From Sinimarinibacterium arenosum (GTDB lineage: Bacteria; Pseudomonadota; Gammaproteobacteria; Nevskiales; Nevskiaceae): DNA of 64,000 bases. The notes under the pieces were generated by a model. That model made no database searches, was not told the DNA's origin, and saw nothing but the letters and a program-made list of their open reading frames with translations. A program made the position numbers and the translations under genes. The DNA is taken from contig NZ_SUKF01000006.1 of NCBI RefSeq assembly GCF_005047655.1, forward strand, positions 161,388 to 225,387, in the 5' to 3' direction. Below, in pieces: positions 7,528-17,190 of the stretch. Position 1 is the first letter of the stretch; each line of letters starts with the position of its first letter.

Positions 7528-10362
7528 TTGACGATGTCCGATGCACACCATCATCACGCTGCCGATGCGGCCGCGAACGAAATCGCCGCCGACGCCACGA
7601 AGCCAGCCGGGCGCTTGCGTTGGCAGTTCGGGGCGGCGGTGCTGGACGAGACATCGATGGAGCTGCGCGTCGACGGCTCTGCCGTGAGCCTGGAGCCGAA
7701 ACCGCTGGAACTGCTGATGTTCCTGCTGCGACGGGTCGGCGAGGTGGTGACGCGCGAGGAAATCCTCGAGGGCCTGTGGCCCACGCGGGTGGTCTCCGAC
7801 AGTGTGGTCACCAACTGCGTGGCGAAACTGCGCACGGCGCTGGCCGATCACGATCAGACCCTCGTGCGCACAGTGCCGCGCTTCGGCTATCGCCTGGTGG
7901 CGGACGTCAAAAGGCTGGTGCCGTCGAACTCGCTGGTCCCGGTGAACACCTTGAAGCTCAAGGTAGGTGCGGCGGTGCCGGGCCGCGCCGACTGGCGCCT
8001 GGATCGACAGCTCTCATCCGGCGCGCATGGGGAGGTCTGGCTCGCGGTGCGAGACGCGGCGTCCGAGCAGCGCGTGATCAAGTTCGCGCGCGATGTGGAC
8101 GGACTTTCTGCGCTCAAACGCGAAATCACGCTGGGCCGGGTACTGATGCAGTCGCTCGGCGATCACGATCAGTTCGTGCGGATTCTCGACTGGAACGTCG
8201 AAGAGCCGCCGTACTTCCTGGAAACCGCGTACTCGGCACTCGGCAACCTGGAGGACTGGTGCAACGCGCAGGGCGGCGTTGCCGCCGTGCCCCTGGAGGC
8301 GCGGATCGAAATCGCCGCGCAGTGCGCCGCGGCGCTGGCCGCCGCGCATTCGGTCGGTGTGCTGCACAAGGACGTCAAACCGTCCAATGTCATCATGGTG
8401 GCGAACGACGCAGCGGCGCAGCCAAACGCCTGCCTGTGCGATTTCGCAGCCGGCCGTGCACTGGACCCGGAGCGATTCAAACACCTCGGGATCACGCAGC
8501 TCGGTTTCACCCATACCGCATTCGAACCAGGGCTCAGTGGCACGCCACTGTATCTGGCCCCCGAAGTGATGGCGGGACAGCCGGCGACGGTCGCGGCGGA
8601 CATCTATGCACTCGGCGTTCTGCTGTTCCAGCTGGTGGTCGGCGATTTCCGGCGCGTGCCGGCGCCGGGCTGGGAGCAGCAGGTGGCCGATCCGCTGCTG
8701 CGCGAGGACATCGCGCTGGCCGCTGCCGGAGACCCGCTGACGCGATTGGCGGATGCGAAGCAGCTCGCCGTGCGACTGCGCAGGCTGGATGCGCGACGTG
8801 TCGACTGGACGCGCGAGCAGCAGCGTGCTGCCGAGGCAGAACGCACGCAGATTGCGCTCGAGCGCGCCCAGGCCCGACGCAGTCTGCTGCTTGGCCTTGC
8901 GGCGACGTTTGCCCTGGGCGCCGTACTCAGCGCCGCGCTGTATCTGCGAGCGGAGAGCGCACGCCGGGACGCGGCGACCCAGGCCGCAGCCGCGCGGGCG
9001 ACGGCGGATTTTCTGATCGATGACCTGCTGACTTCGGCCGATCCGCGGGCGTCCGGCACACCGAACCTGCGCGTCCGCGATCTGCTGGATGTGGGCGCCG
9101 AGCGGCTGGCCAAACGCTTCAGCGAACAACCGCTGACGCGTGCGCGGCTGCAGAAAGTGATCGGTTCCGCTTACGGCACGCTGGGCGCGATGAACAAGGC
9201 GGAGGCGCAACTGCTGCAATCCGAGCAGACGTTCGCGCAGTTGCTCGGCCCGGCCGCACGCGAAACGCAGGACGTGCGCGTTGCGCTGCGCGAGGCGTAC
9301 CGGATTCCGATGCGCTTCGACAAGATGGGCGAAGTCTCCCGCCGTATCCGCGACGCTGAGGTTGCTGCAGGCCGTCCGAACCCGGACATGTGGTACGAAG
9401 GTGAATGGGGCCTGCATTTTGCCGACTGCATTGCCCAGGCCGGCGCGATGTGGCTGACGGACTGCAGCGGCCGCATCGTCGAGCTGGTGCAGCAGGCGCG
9501 CACCGAACTCGGCCCTGACGATCCCACCATCGCACGCATGCTCTGGGTCGCGAGCGTGCTGAAAGACATCAGCGGCAACGCTGGCGATGCCGAGCCCCTG
9601 GCCGCAGAAGCGGTGGAGCGGATGCGCCGTATCTACGAGCCGGATAATCCTCGGCTGGCGGAAGCTCGATTGCAGTGGGCACAGTCTCTGGCCCAGTCCG
9701 GACAGGCCGAGCGCGGCATTGCGCTGTTCCAGAGCGTTGTCGACAGTCTCATGGGAACCGTCGGCGCGGACCATCCGTTCTTCGTTACCGCTCGCGTCTA
9801 CCTGGGCCGCGCGCTGACCTTCCTCGGGCGCTACGACGAAGCCATTCCCCTGCTGGACGGCAGCTATCGCTGGCGGGTGAGCTTTTACGGGCCCACCTCG
9901 CTGCCGACCGTGCAGGGTCTGGTGCCGCTGATCGAGGCCCTGTCCGCCAACGGGCGCAGCCAGGAAGCCCTGGTTCTGCTGCGCACGGCGACAGCCCGGA
10001 TCGACGCCGCCGGACGCAGTGACGACATCGAAGCGCTGCGTATCCGTGTGATGCTGGCCGACACGCTGCGCGCCACCGGCAAAGACGCCGAAGCCGGCAC
10101 CCTGCTCGCCGCCAATCTCGAAGACGCGCGCCGGCGCTTCACCCAGGGCCAGTGGTATCTCGGCTATATCGCCGCCCGCGACGGGCAGTGGCGCTACGAC
10201 CACGGCGAGCGCGAGGCAGGTTTGAAGCTGATGCGGGAGGGTGCGACGATCATCGCTGCTGCCCTCGGCCCGGACGATGTCCGGACACGCGCGGAACAGA
10301 ATCTGCTGAAGCGGCTCGATCCCCCTGAAAAGCCTGCGGCTGTCGCTCCGCGTACGCGCTGA
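7528..10362 (+). CDS. Winged-helix / Ser-Thr protein kinase / TPR membrane fusion
   Basis: The 944-residue protein has three parts. Residues about 29-127 are an OmpR/CadC-type winged helix (ending in a VPRFGYRLV-type wing). Residues about 158-430 are a eukaryotic-like kinase: loop GAHGEVW near 165, lysine in VIKFA near 184, catalytic HKDVKPSN near 280, a metal-binding DFA in place of DFG near 305, and APE near 345. A single hydrophobic helix lies at about 453-473, followed by a long alpha-helical TPR-like region to the end. The topology implied is DNA-binding and kinase parts in the cytoplasm with the TPR part outside, so an envelope signal could reach DNA or phospho-targets directly. The start is ambiguous: TTG at 7528 lies 8 bases after GGGGAGG, ATG at 7534 lies 14 after it. 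The DFA change may alter but need not abolish activity. The divergent giant gene is a plausible target (inference). Confidence 0.85.
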   Translation: MTMSDAHHHHAADAAANEIAADATKPAGRLRWQFGAAVLDETSMELRVDGSAVSLEPKPLELLMFLLRRVGEVVTREEILEGLWPTRVVSDSVVTNCVAKLRTALADHDQTLVRTVPRFGYRLVADVKRLVPSNSLVPVNTLKLKVGAAVPGRADWRLDRQLSSGAHGEVWLAVRDAASEQRVIKFARDVDGLSALKREITLGRVLMQSLGDHDQFVRILDWNVEEPPYFLETAYSALGNLEDWCNAQGGVAAVPLEARIEIAAQCAAALAAAHSVGVLHKDVKPSNVIMVANDAAAQPNACLCDFAAGRALDPERFKHLGITQLGFTHTAFEPGLSGTPLYLAPEVMAGQPATVAADIYALGVLLFQLVVGDFRRVPAPGWEQQVADPLLREDIALAAAGDPLTRLADAKQLAVRLRRLDARRVDWTREQQRAAEAERTQIALERAQARRSLLLGLAATFALGAVLSAALYLRAESARRDAATQAAAARATADFLIDDLLTSADPRASGTPNLRVRDLLDVGAERLAKRFSEQPLTRARLQKVIGSAYGTLGAMNKAEAQLLQSEQTFAQLLGPAARETQDVRVALREAYRIPMRFDKMGEVSRRIRDAEVAAGRPNPDMWYEGEWGLHFADCIAQAGAMWLTDCSGRIVELVQQARTELGPDDPTIARMLWVASVLKDISGNAGDAEPLAAEAVERMRRIYEPDNPRLAEARLQWAQSLAQSGQAERGIALFQSVVDSLMGTVGADHPFFVTARVYLGRALTFLGRYDEAIPLLDGSYRWRVSFYGPTSLPTVQGLVPLIEALSANGRSQEALVLLRTATARIDAAGRSDDIEALRIRVMLADTLRATGKDAEAGTLLAANLEDARRRFTQGQWYLGYIAARDGQWRYDHGEREAGLKLMREGATIIAAALGPDDVRTRAEQNLLKRLDPPEKPAAVAPRTR

Positions 10363-10386
10363 TGCCGGAAACTGGGCCAACAAAAT

Positions 10387-10404
10387 AGCCGCCCGGAGGC
10401 GGCT
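10387..10404 (-). terminator. Rho-independent terminator after tRNA-Asn
   Basis: A 7-bp stem AGCCGCC/GGCGGCT with a 4-base loop is followed on the minus strand by ATTTTGTT. It sits 16 bases beyond the tRNA 3' end. It may also stop the kinase mRNA arriving from the left, although the plus-strand tail is less T-rich. Confidence 0.7.
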
Positions 10405-10420
10405 AAATCGTTATTCCTAC

Positions 10421-10496
10421 TGGCTCCGCGAGTTGGACTCGAACCAACGACCCGCTGATTAACAGTCAGCTGCTCTACCGACTGAGCTATCGCGGA
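10421..10496 (-). tRNA. tRNA-Asn (GTT)
   Basis: A 76-base cloverleaf: acceptor TCCGCGA/TCGCGGA with discriminator G and an encoded CCA, D-arm GCTC...GAGC, anticodon loop CTGTTAA with anticodon GTT, and T-loop TTCGAGT. Confidence 0.95.
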
Positions 10497-10598
10497 AGCG
10501 TAGGAGGACGCGAATTGTAGTGATCTGATCCCGTCGGTGCAACGCCTAATCGCAATTGATTATGAGAGGACATCGAATCGGCGTCAGATCGCCGTGAT

Positions 10599-11783
10599 TT
10601 AGCCCGCCACCAAAGCCGCAATTCGCTCGACGCTACCCTTGAGGACCTTGTCACTGGTCGCGAACGACAGCCGCAGATGTCCCGGCGCACCGAACGCGGA
10701 ACCCGGCACAACGGCGACCAGCGCCTTGTCCAGCAGCAGATCGGACAGTTCGAGGTCGGTCTTGCAGCCGAGTTTCTGCATCAGGCCTTCGACGTTCGGA
10801 AACACGTAAAAGGTGCCGTCGCCCTTCAGGCAGCTGACGCCGGGGATGCGGTTCAGATCGTCGACCAGCGCGTCGTGACGCGCCTTGAACGCCTTGACCA
10901 TCTCGGTGACGCAGGTCTGATCGCCGTTCAGTGCTTCTTCGGCGGCGTACTGCGCGATCGAAGTCGGGTTGGACGTCGACTGCGACTGGATATCGCCCAT
11001 CGCACGGATGATGTCGGCAGGACCGCAGGCCCAGCCGAGGCGCCAGCCGGTCATCGAATAGGTCTTGGACACCGCATGAATGATCACGGTGCGGTCATAC
11101 AGCGCCGGGCAGGCGTTGATGATGTTGCTATAGGGCTCGTCGATCCACAGAATCTTCTCGTACATGTCGTCCGAGGCAATGACGATCTGCGGATGCTTCA
11201 GCAGCACCTCACCCAACGCGGCCAGCTCCGCCTCGGTGTAGGCCATGCCGGAGGGGTTGGACGGCGAGTTCAGCCACAGCAGCTTGGTCCGCGGCGTGAT
11301 CGCAGCTTCGAGCTGGGCCGGCGTGATCTTGAAGCGCTGTTCGGCGGTAGTCTCGATGAACACCGGCGTGCCGTCGGCCAGCAGCACCATGTCCGGGTAG
11401 CTGACCCAGTACGGCGCCGGGATGATGGCTTCGTCGCCTTCGTTCAACAGCGCCTGGCACAGGTTGTAGCAGGCCTGCTTGCCGCCAACCGAGGCGATCA
11501 CCTGCTTGGGCGTGTAGTCCAGGCCGTTGTCGCGCTTCATCTTGGCGATGATCGCCTGCTTCAGGCTCGGGGTGCCGGCGGCTGGCGTGTACTTGGTCTT
11601 GCCCTCACGGATCGCCTTGTACGCGGCTTCCTTGATGTGCTCCGGCGTGTCGAAATCGGGCTCTCCGGCTCCGAGCGACAGGACATCCTTGCCCTGAGCC
11701 TTGAGTTCGGCCGCCTTGGCGGTCACGGCGAGGGTGGGAGATGGCTTGATGCGGCCAACGCGCTTGGCAAGTGTGAAGTCCAC
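10599..11783 (-). CDS. PLP-dependent aspartate aminotransferase family, class I
   Basis: About 394 residues, the usual length of subgroup Ib aspartate aminotransferases. It should transfer the amino group between aspartate and 2-oxoglutarate, or act on a related amino-acid pair. Seen motifs: GAGEPDFDTP near the start, NSPSNPSG in the middle, and the PLP-lysine motif SKTYSMTGWRLGW. I place the start at GTG 11783 (VDFTLAKRVGRIKPSPT) because the longer open frame to 11903 adds residues unlike the family. A GGGA precedes the GTG. The gene is divergent from uvrB with about 155 bases between. Exact substrate (Asp, or aromatic/prephenate) cannot be fixed from sequence alone. Confidence 0.9.
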   Translation of the reverse strand: MDFTLAKRVGRIKPSPTLAVTAKAAELKAQGKDVLSLGAGEPDFDTPEHIKEAAYKAIREGKTKYTPAAGTPSLKQAIIAKMKRDNGLDYTPKQVIASVGGKQACYNLCQALLNEGDEAIIPAPYWVSYPDMVLLADGTPVFIETTAEQRFKITPAQLEAAITPRTKLLWLNSPSNPSGMAYTEAELAALGEVLLKHPQIVIASDDMYEKILWIDEPYSNIINACPALYDRTVIIHAVSKTYSMTGWRLGWACGPADIIRAMGDIQSQSTSNPTSIAQYAAEEALNGDQTCVTEMVKAFKARHDALVDDLNRIPGVSCLKGDGTFYVFPNVEGLMQKLGCKTDLELSDLLLDKALVAVVPGSAFGAPGHLRLSFATSDKVLKGSVERIAALVAG

Positions 11784-11939
11784 GATAGGTCCCGGCAGGT
11801 AAACACAAACGGGGCGGCATGATACTGGAGTTCCGTGCACCCGCCCACCAGTTCGACACCCGCGTTGCAGCGCCCAACACTTCGCCGCCCGCTCCGGCGC
11901 CACGACGCTGGCCCGGCGCCGGCGCTATGCTTAGCCGCT

Positions 11940-13997
11940 ATGTCAGACGCACCCCTCGAATCTTCCAAGTCCCAGCGCCTGCGGCGCCGCGACGACAGCC
12001 CGTTCAAGATGGTGGCCGAATGGGCGCCCGCCGGGGACCAGCCCACTGCAATCCAAAGCCTGACCCAGGGTTTGCAGGACGGCTTGACGCATCAGACGCT
12101 GCTCGGCGTCACCGGATCCGGCAAGACCTACACGATCGCCAACGTGATCCAGCAGCTGCAGCGGCCGGCGCTGATCATGGCGCACAACAAGACCCTGGCG
12201 GCGCAGCTTTATGGAGAGTTCCGCGAGTTCTTTCCGAACAACGCGGTCGAATATTTCGTCTCCTACTACGACTACTACCAGCCGGAAGCCTACGTCCCCA
12301 GCACCGACACCTTCATCGAGAAAGACAGCTCGATCAACGAGCACATCGAGCAGATGCGGTTGTCGGCAACCAAGGCGCTGATGACCCGGCGCGACGCGAT
12401 CATCGTCGCCTCGGTGTCGGCGATCTACGGCCTCGGCGATCCTGAAAGCTATTTCTCGATGGTGCTGCACCTGGTCAAGGGCGGACGCATCGAGCAACGC
12501 GAGTTGATCCGCCAACTCACCGCGATGCAGTACACCCGCAACGAGGTCGCGATCGAACGCGGGACCTACCGTGTGCGCGGTGAAGTGATCGACATCCATC
12601 CGGCCGAATCCGATCAGGATGCGGTGCGTGTGGAGCTGTTCGATGACGAGATCGAGGCACTGAGCCTGTTCGATCCGCTGACCGGCGAAGTCAAGCAAAA
12701 GGTGCCACGCGCCACGGTCTTCCCGAAGACGCACTACGTGACGCCGCGCGACAAATTGCTCAGCGTGATCGGCGACATTCGCGAGGAGATGCGCGAGCGC
12801 GTGCGTTACTTCAAGTCCGAGAACAAGCTGCTTGAAGCGCAGCGGCTGGAACAACGCACGACGTTCGACCTGGAGATGATCCAGGAAATCGGCTTCTGCT
12901 CCGGCATCGAGAACTACTCGCGCTATCTATCCGGCCGTGCACCAGGCGAGCCCCCTCCCTGCCTGCTCGACTATCTGCCGCCGGATGCGATCGTTGTGCT
13001 GGACGAGTCCCATGTCACCGTGCCGCAGATCGGCGCCATGTACAAAGGCGATCGCAGCCGAAAGGAGACGCTGGTGCAATACGGCTTTCGCCTACCGTCG
13101 GCGATGGACAACCGGCCGCTGCGTTTCGACGAGTTCGAACGCATCTGTCCGCAGACCATCTTCGTGTCGGCAACCCCCGGTCCCTACGAAATCGAGCACT
13201 CGCGCGGCAGCGTGGTGGAACAGGTGGTGCGCCCCACCGGGCTGGTCGATCCCGAAATCGAGATTCGCCCCGCGTCGACCCAGGTCGACGACCTGCTGGG
13301 CGAAATCCGCATCCGTGCCGAGCTTCACGAGCGCGTGCTGGTCACGGTTCTGACCAAGCGCATGGCCGAGGATCTGACCGACTACCTGAACGAGAACGGC
13401 GTCAAGGTGCGCTACATGCACTCCGACGTCGATACCGTCGAACGCGCGGAGATCATTCGCGATCTGCGCCTGGGTCTGTTTGACGTGCTGGTCGGCATCA
13501 ACCTGCTGCGTGAAGGCCTCGACATCCCGGAAGTGTCGCTGGTCGCGATCCTTGACGCCGACAAGGAAGGCTTCCTGCGCTCGGATCGTTCGCTGATCCA
13601 GACCATCGGCCGCGCCGCACGCAATCTCAACGGTCGCGCGATCCTGTTCGCGGACAAGATCACCGATTCGATGCGGCGCGCAATCGACGAAACCACGCGC
13701 AGGCGCGACAAGCAGATCGCGTTCAACACCGAACATGGCATCACCCCCAAGGGCGTGCAGAAGAAGGTCGCCGACGTCATGCGCTTCGGTTACGAGAATG
13801 TCAGCGGTGCAGCGCTGAAAGCCGCTGAAGTCAAAGCACGCTACGAAGCGGTTTCACCCGAGGTCATGGCAAAGAAGATCGCCAAGCTCGAAAAGGAAAT
13901 GAAGCAGCTGGCGATGAATCTGGAATTCGAGGCCGCGGCAGCCAAACGCGACGAGATCCGCAAGCTGCGCGAACAGGCCTTGCTCAGCGCCGTCTGA
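11940..13997 (+). CDS. uvrB: Excinuclease ABC subunit B
   Basis: A 685-residue UvrB, the damage-verifying helicase of nucleotide excision repair, which receives DNA from UvrA and recruits UvrC. Visible features: Walker A GVTGSGKT, the tyrosine-rich beta-hairpin [14 protein letters not shown]-box VVLDESH, helicase motif [11 protein letters not shown], and the C-terminal UVR coiled coil (about residues 640-675) that contacts UvrC. The start is ATG 11940 ([10 protein letters not shown]). The frame is open to 11835, but the upstream residues have no family resemblance. No damage to the gene is visible. Confidence 0.97.
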   Translation: MSDAPLESSKSQRLRRRDDSPFKMVAEWAPAGDQPTAIQSLTQGLQDGLTHQTLLGVTGSGKTYTIANVIQQLQRPALIMAHNKTLAAQLYGEFREFFPNNAVEYFVSYYDYYQPEAYVPSTDTFIEKDSSINEHIEQMRLSATKALMTRRDAIIVASVSAIYGLGDPESYFSMVLHLVKGGRIEQRELIRQLTAMQYTRNEVAIERGTYRVRGEVIDIHPAESDQDAVRVELFDDEIEALSLFDPLTGEVKQKVPRATVFPKTHYVTPRDKLLSVIGDIREEMRERVRYFKSENKLLEAQRLEQRTTFDLEMIQEIGFCSGIENYSRYLSGRAPGEPPPCLLDYLPPDAIVVLDESHVTVPQIGAMYKGDRSRKETLVQYGFRLPSAMDNRPLRFDEFERICPQTIFVSATPGPYEIEHSRGSVVEQVVRPTGLVDPEIEIRPASTQVDDLLGEIRIRAELHERVLVTVLTKRMAEDLTDYLNENGVKVRYMHSDVDTVERAEIIRDLRLGLFDVLVGINLLREGLDIPEVSLVAILDADKEGFLRSDRSLIQTIGRAARNLNGRAILFADKITDSMRRAIDETTRRRDKQIAFNTEHGITPKGVQKKVADVMRFGYENVSGAALKAAEVKARYEAVSPEVMAKKIAKLEKEMKQLAMNLEFEAAAAKRDEIRKLREQALLSAV

Positions 13998-14051
13998 GCA
14001 CGTCACGGCATCGCTGCGGCGTGCGCCGGCGTCGTTCAACTTTGGTCGTCT

Positions 14052-14080
14052 TTGCCGATGCAGCACCCGGTCGCTATCAT
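14052..14080 (+). promoter_or_regulatory. Sigma70-like promoter for nhaD
   Basis: TTGCCG (14052-14057) and TATCAT (14075-14080) are separated by 17 bases, about 30 bases before the nhaD ATG. Reasonable match by eye only. Confidence 0.5.
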
Positions 14081-14112
14081 CGCGCGCCCCCGCCGCAACC
14101 GAGACTCCAGAA

Positions 14113-15564
14113 ATGCGCGCCCTGCTGTTGACCCTGACCTGCCTGTTCACCCCGCTGACCGCCTTCGCGGCTGAGGGATCGTCACAGCTCGACCTCGCAC
14201 ATTCCTGGGTCGGATACCTCACCCTGGTGCTGTTCGTGCTCGCGTATGTCATGGTGGTGCTCGAAGAGTGGAGCGGCATGCGCAAGTCGATTCCGGTCAT
14301 GGTCGCTGCGCTTGCGATCTGGGTGCTGATCGGCGCGATGTACGCGCAACATGGCGATCAGCACTTCGTTGCTCACACCATCCGGGAAAGCCTGCTCGAA
14401 TACGCCGAGGTGTTCCTGTTCCTGCTGGTGGCCATGACGTATATCAACTCGCTCGAAGAGCGTGGTGTATTCGACGCCCTGCGCGCGTGGCTGCTGTCGC
14501 GCGGATTTTCCCTGCGAACCATTTTCTGGCTGACGGGGGTGCTGGCGTTCTTCATCTCGCCGGTCGCCGACAACATGACCACAGCACTGGTCATGGCTTC
14601 GGTGGCACTGGCTGTCGGCAAGGACCATCCGCGCTTTGTCGTGGTGTCGTGCATCAGCATCGTCGTTGCCGCCAACGCCGGCGGTGCCTGGAGTCCATTC
14701 GGCGACATCACCACACTGATGGTCTGGCAGAAGGGCAAGCTCGACGCGGCCGAATTCCTCGTGCTGCTGCTGCCGTCCATGATCAACTGGCTGGTGCCGG
14801 CCGCGATCTTGTCGTTTGCTGTTCCCAATCTCTGCCCGGAAGCAGGCGATGAGACCATCACCATCCGCAAAGGCGGCTTTGTCATCATCCTGATGTTCAT
14901 CGGCACCATCGCGATGACCGTGACCCTGCACAGCACGCTGCATGTGCCTCCGGTGCTCGGCATGATGGGCGGTCTCGGCCTGCTCAAGCTGTACAGCTGG
15001 TTCCTGAATCGCTCCACCGCGCAAATGGACCGACGCATGGAAAGCGAGATGATGGCGCGCGGCGGCATTGAGGCGCAGACCGGCAGCCACCATCAGGAGC
15101 TGAACGTCTTCAATCAGGTCGCCCGCGCCGAATGGGACACGCTGCTGTTCTTCTACGGCATCATGATGTGCGTCGGCGGCCTCGGCACCATCGGGTATCT
15201 CGCCCTCGGCTCCGAGTTCATGTATGGCGATCTCGGCCCCTGGCCCGCCAATATCCTGGTCGGCGTGATCTCCGCCATCATCGACAACATCCCGGTGATG
15301 TACGCCGTGCTGACAATGAATCCTGCCATGAGCGACGGCCACTGGCTGCTGGTCACGCTGACCGCCGGTGTCGGCGGCTCGCTGCTGTCGATCGGCTCAG
15401 CCGCGGGTGTCGCGGTCATGGGCCAGGCCCACGGCAAATACACCTTTTTCGCGCATCTGCGCTGGAGCTGGGCGGTCGCGCTGGGCTACGCCGCCAGCAT
15501 CGCATTCCACTATTGGGTCAACGGCGACAGCTTCAAACTCGTGCATGCAGCAACCGGCGCATGA
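14113..15564 (+). CDS. nhaD: Na+/H+ antiporter, NhaD type
   Basis: A 483-residue inner-membrane protein with an N-terminal signal-like segment ending AFA|AEG and about 12-13 hydrophobic helices. Characteristic blocks are ISPVADNMTTA, NAGGAWSPFGDITT and IIDNIPVMYA, which carry the buried acidic and polar residues typical of the NhaD/ArsB fold. It should exchange cytoplasmic Na+ or Li+ for external protons. The length fits the family. It lies between uvrB and tRNA-Val and appears to be its own transcription unit. Confidence 0.93.
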   Translation: MRALLLTLTCLFTPLTAFAAEGSSQLDLAHSWVGYLTLVLFVLAYVMVVLEEWSGMRKSIPVMVAALAIWVLIGAMYAQHGDQHFVAHTIRESLLEYAEVFLFLLVAMTYINSLEERGVFDALRAWLLSRGFSLRTIFWLTGVLAFFISPVADNMTTALVMASVALAVGKDHPRFVVVSCISIVVAANAGGAWSPFGDITTLMVWQKGKLDAAEFLVLLLPSMINWLVPAAILSFAVPNLCPEAGDETITIRKGGFVIILMFIGTIAMTVTLHSTLHVPPVLGMMGGLGLLKLYSWFLNRSTAQMDRRMESEMMARGGIEAQTGSHHQELNVFNQVARAEWDTLLFFYGIMMCVGGLGTIGYLALGSEFMYGDLGPWPANILVGVISAIIDNIPVMYAVLTMNPAMSDGHWLLVTLTAGVGGSLLSIGSAAGVAVMGQAHGKYTFFAHLRWSWAVALGYAASIAFHYWVNGDSFKLVHAATGA

Positions 15565-15621
15565 AAACGCTTGCACCCGCCGCGACCAGCGGGCATACTT
15601 CGCGCCCTTCGGTAGGACCCT

Positions 15622-15698
15622 AGGCGCGTAGCTCAGCTGGTTAGAGCACTACCTTGACATGGTAGGGGTCGTTGGTTCGAGTCCAATCGCGCCTACCA
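15622..15698 (+). tRNA. tRNA-Val (GAC)
   Basis: A 77-base cloverleaf: acceptor AGGCGCG/CGCGCCT, discriminator A, encoded CCA, D-arm GCTC...GAGC, anticodon stem CTACC/GGTAG with loop TTGACAT (anticodon GAC), and T-arm GTTGG/CCAAT. Its 3' end is the integration site of the adjacent island. The last bases are restored by the island, so the tRNA stays intact. Confidence 0.95.
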
Positions 15699-15699
15699 A
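15684..15699 (+). other. attL of the island
   Basis: CAATCGCGCCTACCAA overlaps the tRNA-Val T-stem and acceptor end and recurs at 38707. The island is taken to begin here. Confidence 0.85.
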
Positions 15700-15731
15700 G
15701 AATCCGTCCAAAGCAGTACATGGACGTACAG

Positions 15732-15755
15732 AAAACCGCGCTAATGCGCGGTTTT
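15732..15755 (+). terminator. Terminator after tRNA-Val supplied by the island
   Basis: AAAACCGCGC pairs with GCGCGGTTTT around TAAT and is followed by more T. It replaces the terminator that would originally have followed the tRNA, which is now found beyond attR at 38730. Confidence 0.8.
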
Positions 15756-15872
15756 TTGTTGGGTTTCTGTTTTTTAGTGTCCATGGCTGTCCACCGGCAG
15801 CCAGTGCTTGACTGGTATAGGTCCCGGTATAACTTGGGTGTCGGCCCACCATCCGCCACCGGAGTTATACCA

Positions 15873-17120
15873 GTGCTGACCGACACCGCTATCAAACGCT
15901 CACGACCCAACGATGTGACTTACACGATGAAGGATGGCCGCGGCCTTTACCTTCTGGTTAATCCAAACGGCAGCAAGTGGTGGCGCTTCCGCTACTCAAT
16001 CGCCGGCAAGCGCAACACTCTGAGCTTGGGCGTCTACCCTGATACTGGCCTGTCCGACGCCCGACTTCGCCGAGATGACGCCCGCCGACTCATCGCACAG
16101 GGCGTCGATCCGGCAGCGCAGCGCAAAGCGGACAAAACGGCAAGCGTAGACCGGGCAGCGAACAGCTTCGAAGCGGTCGCCCGCGAGTGGTTGGGAGTCA
16201 AGGCACACGAGTGGGTTCCCGCGCACCTGGCTAAGGAATCCCTGCGGATCGAAAAGCACGCGTTCCCATGGATTGGCGCCAAGCCTATGGCGGAGCTCGA
16301 AGTGGACGATCTGATGCCGCTGATCCGGCGCGTATTCGAATCCGGTCATCTGGAGCAGGCGCACCGGCTACGCGAGCAGATCAGCCGCATCTGCCGCTAC
16401 GCGATCGCGACGGGCCGCGCCAAGACCGATCCCGCGCACGCTCTGTCCGAGGTCCTGCCGTCACGCCAGCAAGGCGGATTTCCCGCCATCGTCGATCCCG
16501 TTGGCATTGGCGAACTGCTGCGTGCGATCGAAGGGTTCAAAGGCACCTTCCCTGTCTTCTGCGCCTTACGTCTCGCACCGATGCTGTTCTGCCGCCCCGG
16601 CGAGCTGCGCAAGGCTGAGTGGTCGCATTTCGTGCTCGACGGTGAGAACCCCGAGTACCGCGTACCTCCAGCGAATCGGAAGCTACGCAAGGCGAACAAG
16701 GTCGCCAAGGACGCCGAACCCCACCTTGTTCCGCTGTCGCAACAGGCAGTGGCCATCCTACGTGAGCTGCAACCACTGACCGGGCGCCGGCAATTCGTGT
16801 TCCCGGGCGCCCGCGACCCCAAGCGCTGCATGAGCGAAGCCGCCGTGAACGCCGCCCTCGCCCGACTCGGATTCAAAGGCGAGATGGTAGGCCACGGCTT
16901 TCGCCACATGGCGAGCACGCGCCTCGAAGAACTGGGTTTTTCGGACGCAGCTATCGAAGCACAGCTTTCGCACAAGGTGGCTGGCGTGCGGGGCAAGTAC
17001 AAGCGAGACCAGTACCTGCGTGCACTTCCGGAGCGCCGCCGGATGATGCAGGCATGGGCAGAGTACCTGGACGGCCTCAAGCAAGGGGAAAGCTTGGCCA
17101 TGCCTCTGCGAGCCGCCTGA
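15873..17120 (+). CDS. P4-type tyrosine site-specific integrase
   Basis: A 415-residue tyrosine recombinase that should integrate and excise the island at tRNA-Val. The start is GTG 15873 (VLTDTAIKRSRP, the typical P4-integrase N-terminus) with GGAG 8 bases upstream. The frame continues to 15672, but that part overlaps the tRNA. The N-terminal DUF4102-like arm-binding domain covers about residues 1-90 and the core-binding domain about 100-190. Catalytic residues are visible: Arg241 (CRPGELR), His341 and Arg344 (HGFRH), His367 (LSHK) and Tyr376 (GKYKRDQY). All are intact, so the enzyme is probably functional. Confidence 0.95.
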   Translation: MLTDTAIKRSRPNDVTYTMKDGRGLYLLVNPNGSKWWRFRYSIAGKRNTLSLGVYPDTGLSDARLRRDDARRLIAQGVDPAAQRKADKTASVDRAANSFEAVAREWLGVKAHEWVPAHLAKESLRIEKHAFPWIGAKPMAELEVDDLMPLIRRVFESGHLEQAHRLREQISRICRYAIATGRAKTDPAHALSEVLPSRQQGGFPAIVDPVGIGELLRAIEGFKGTFPVFCALRLAPMLFCRPGELRKAEWSHFVLDGENPEYRVPPANRKLRKANKVAKDAEPHLVPLSQQAVAILRELQPLTGRRQFVFPGARDPKRCMSEAAVNAALARLGFKGEMVGHGFRHMASTRLEELGFSDAAIEAQLSHKVAGVRGKYKRDQYLRALPERRRMMQAWAEYLDGLKQGESLAMPLRAA

Positions 17121-17149
17121 CAGTGCAAAAAATCCACCCACCCACCGCT

Positions 17150-17177
17150 TTGACAACATACGGCATTGCCGTATGAT
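17150..17177 (+). promoter_or_regulatory. Promoter with embedded operator for the toxin-antitoxin pair
   Basis: TTGACA (17150-17155) and TATGAT (17172-17177) are 16 bases apart. The perfect palindrome CATACGGCATTGCCGTATG (17157-17175) fills the spacer and overlaps the -10. Autorepression by the antitoxin or complex bound here is inferred. The expected transcript start near 17184 is only about 7 bases before ATG 17191. Confidence 0.7.
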
Positions 17178-17190
17178 TTACTCAACGCGC

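Noticed and set aside
8014-10383. 789-codon minus-strand frame opposite the kinase fusion
   Set aside because: No domain and biased composition. The plus strand has a complete kinase and winged helix.
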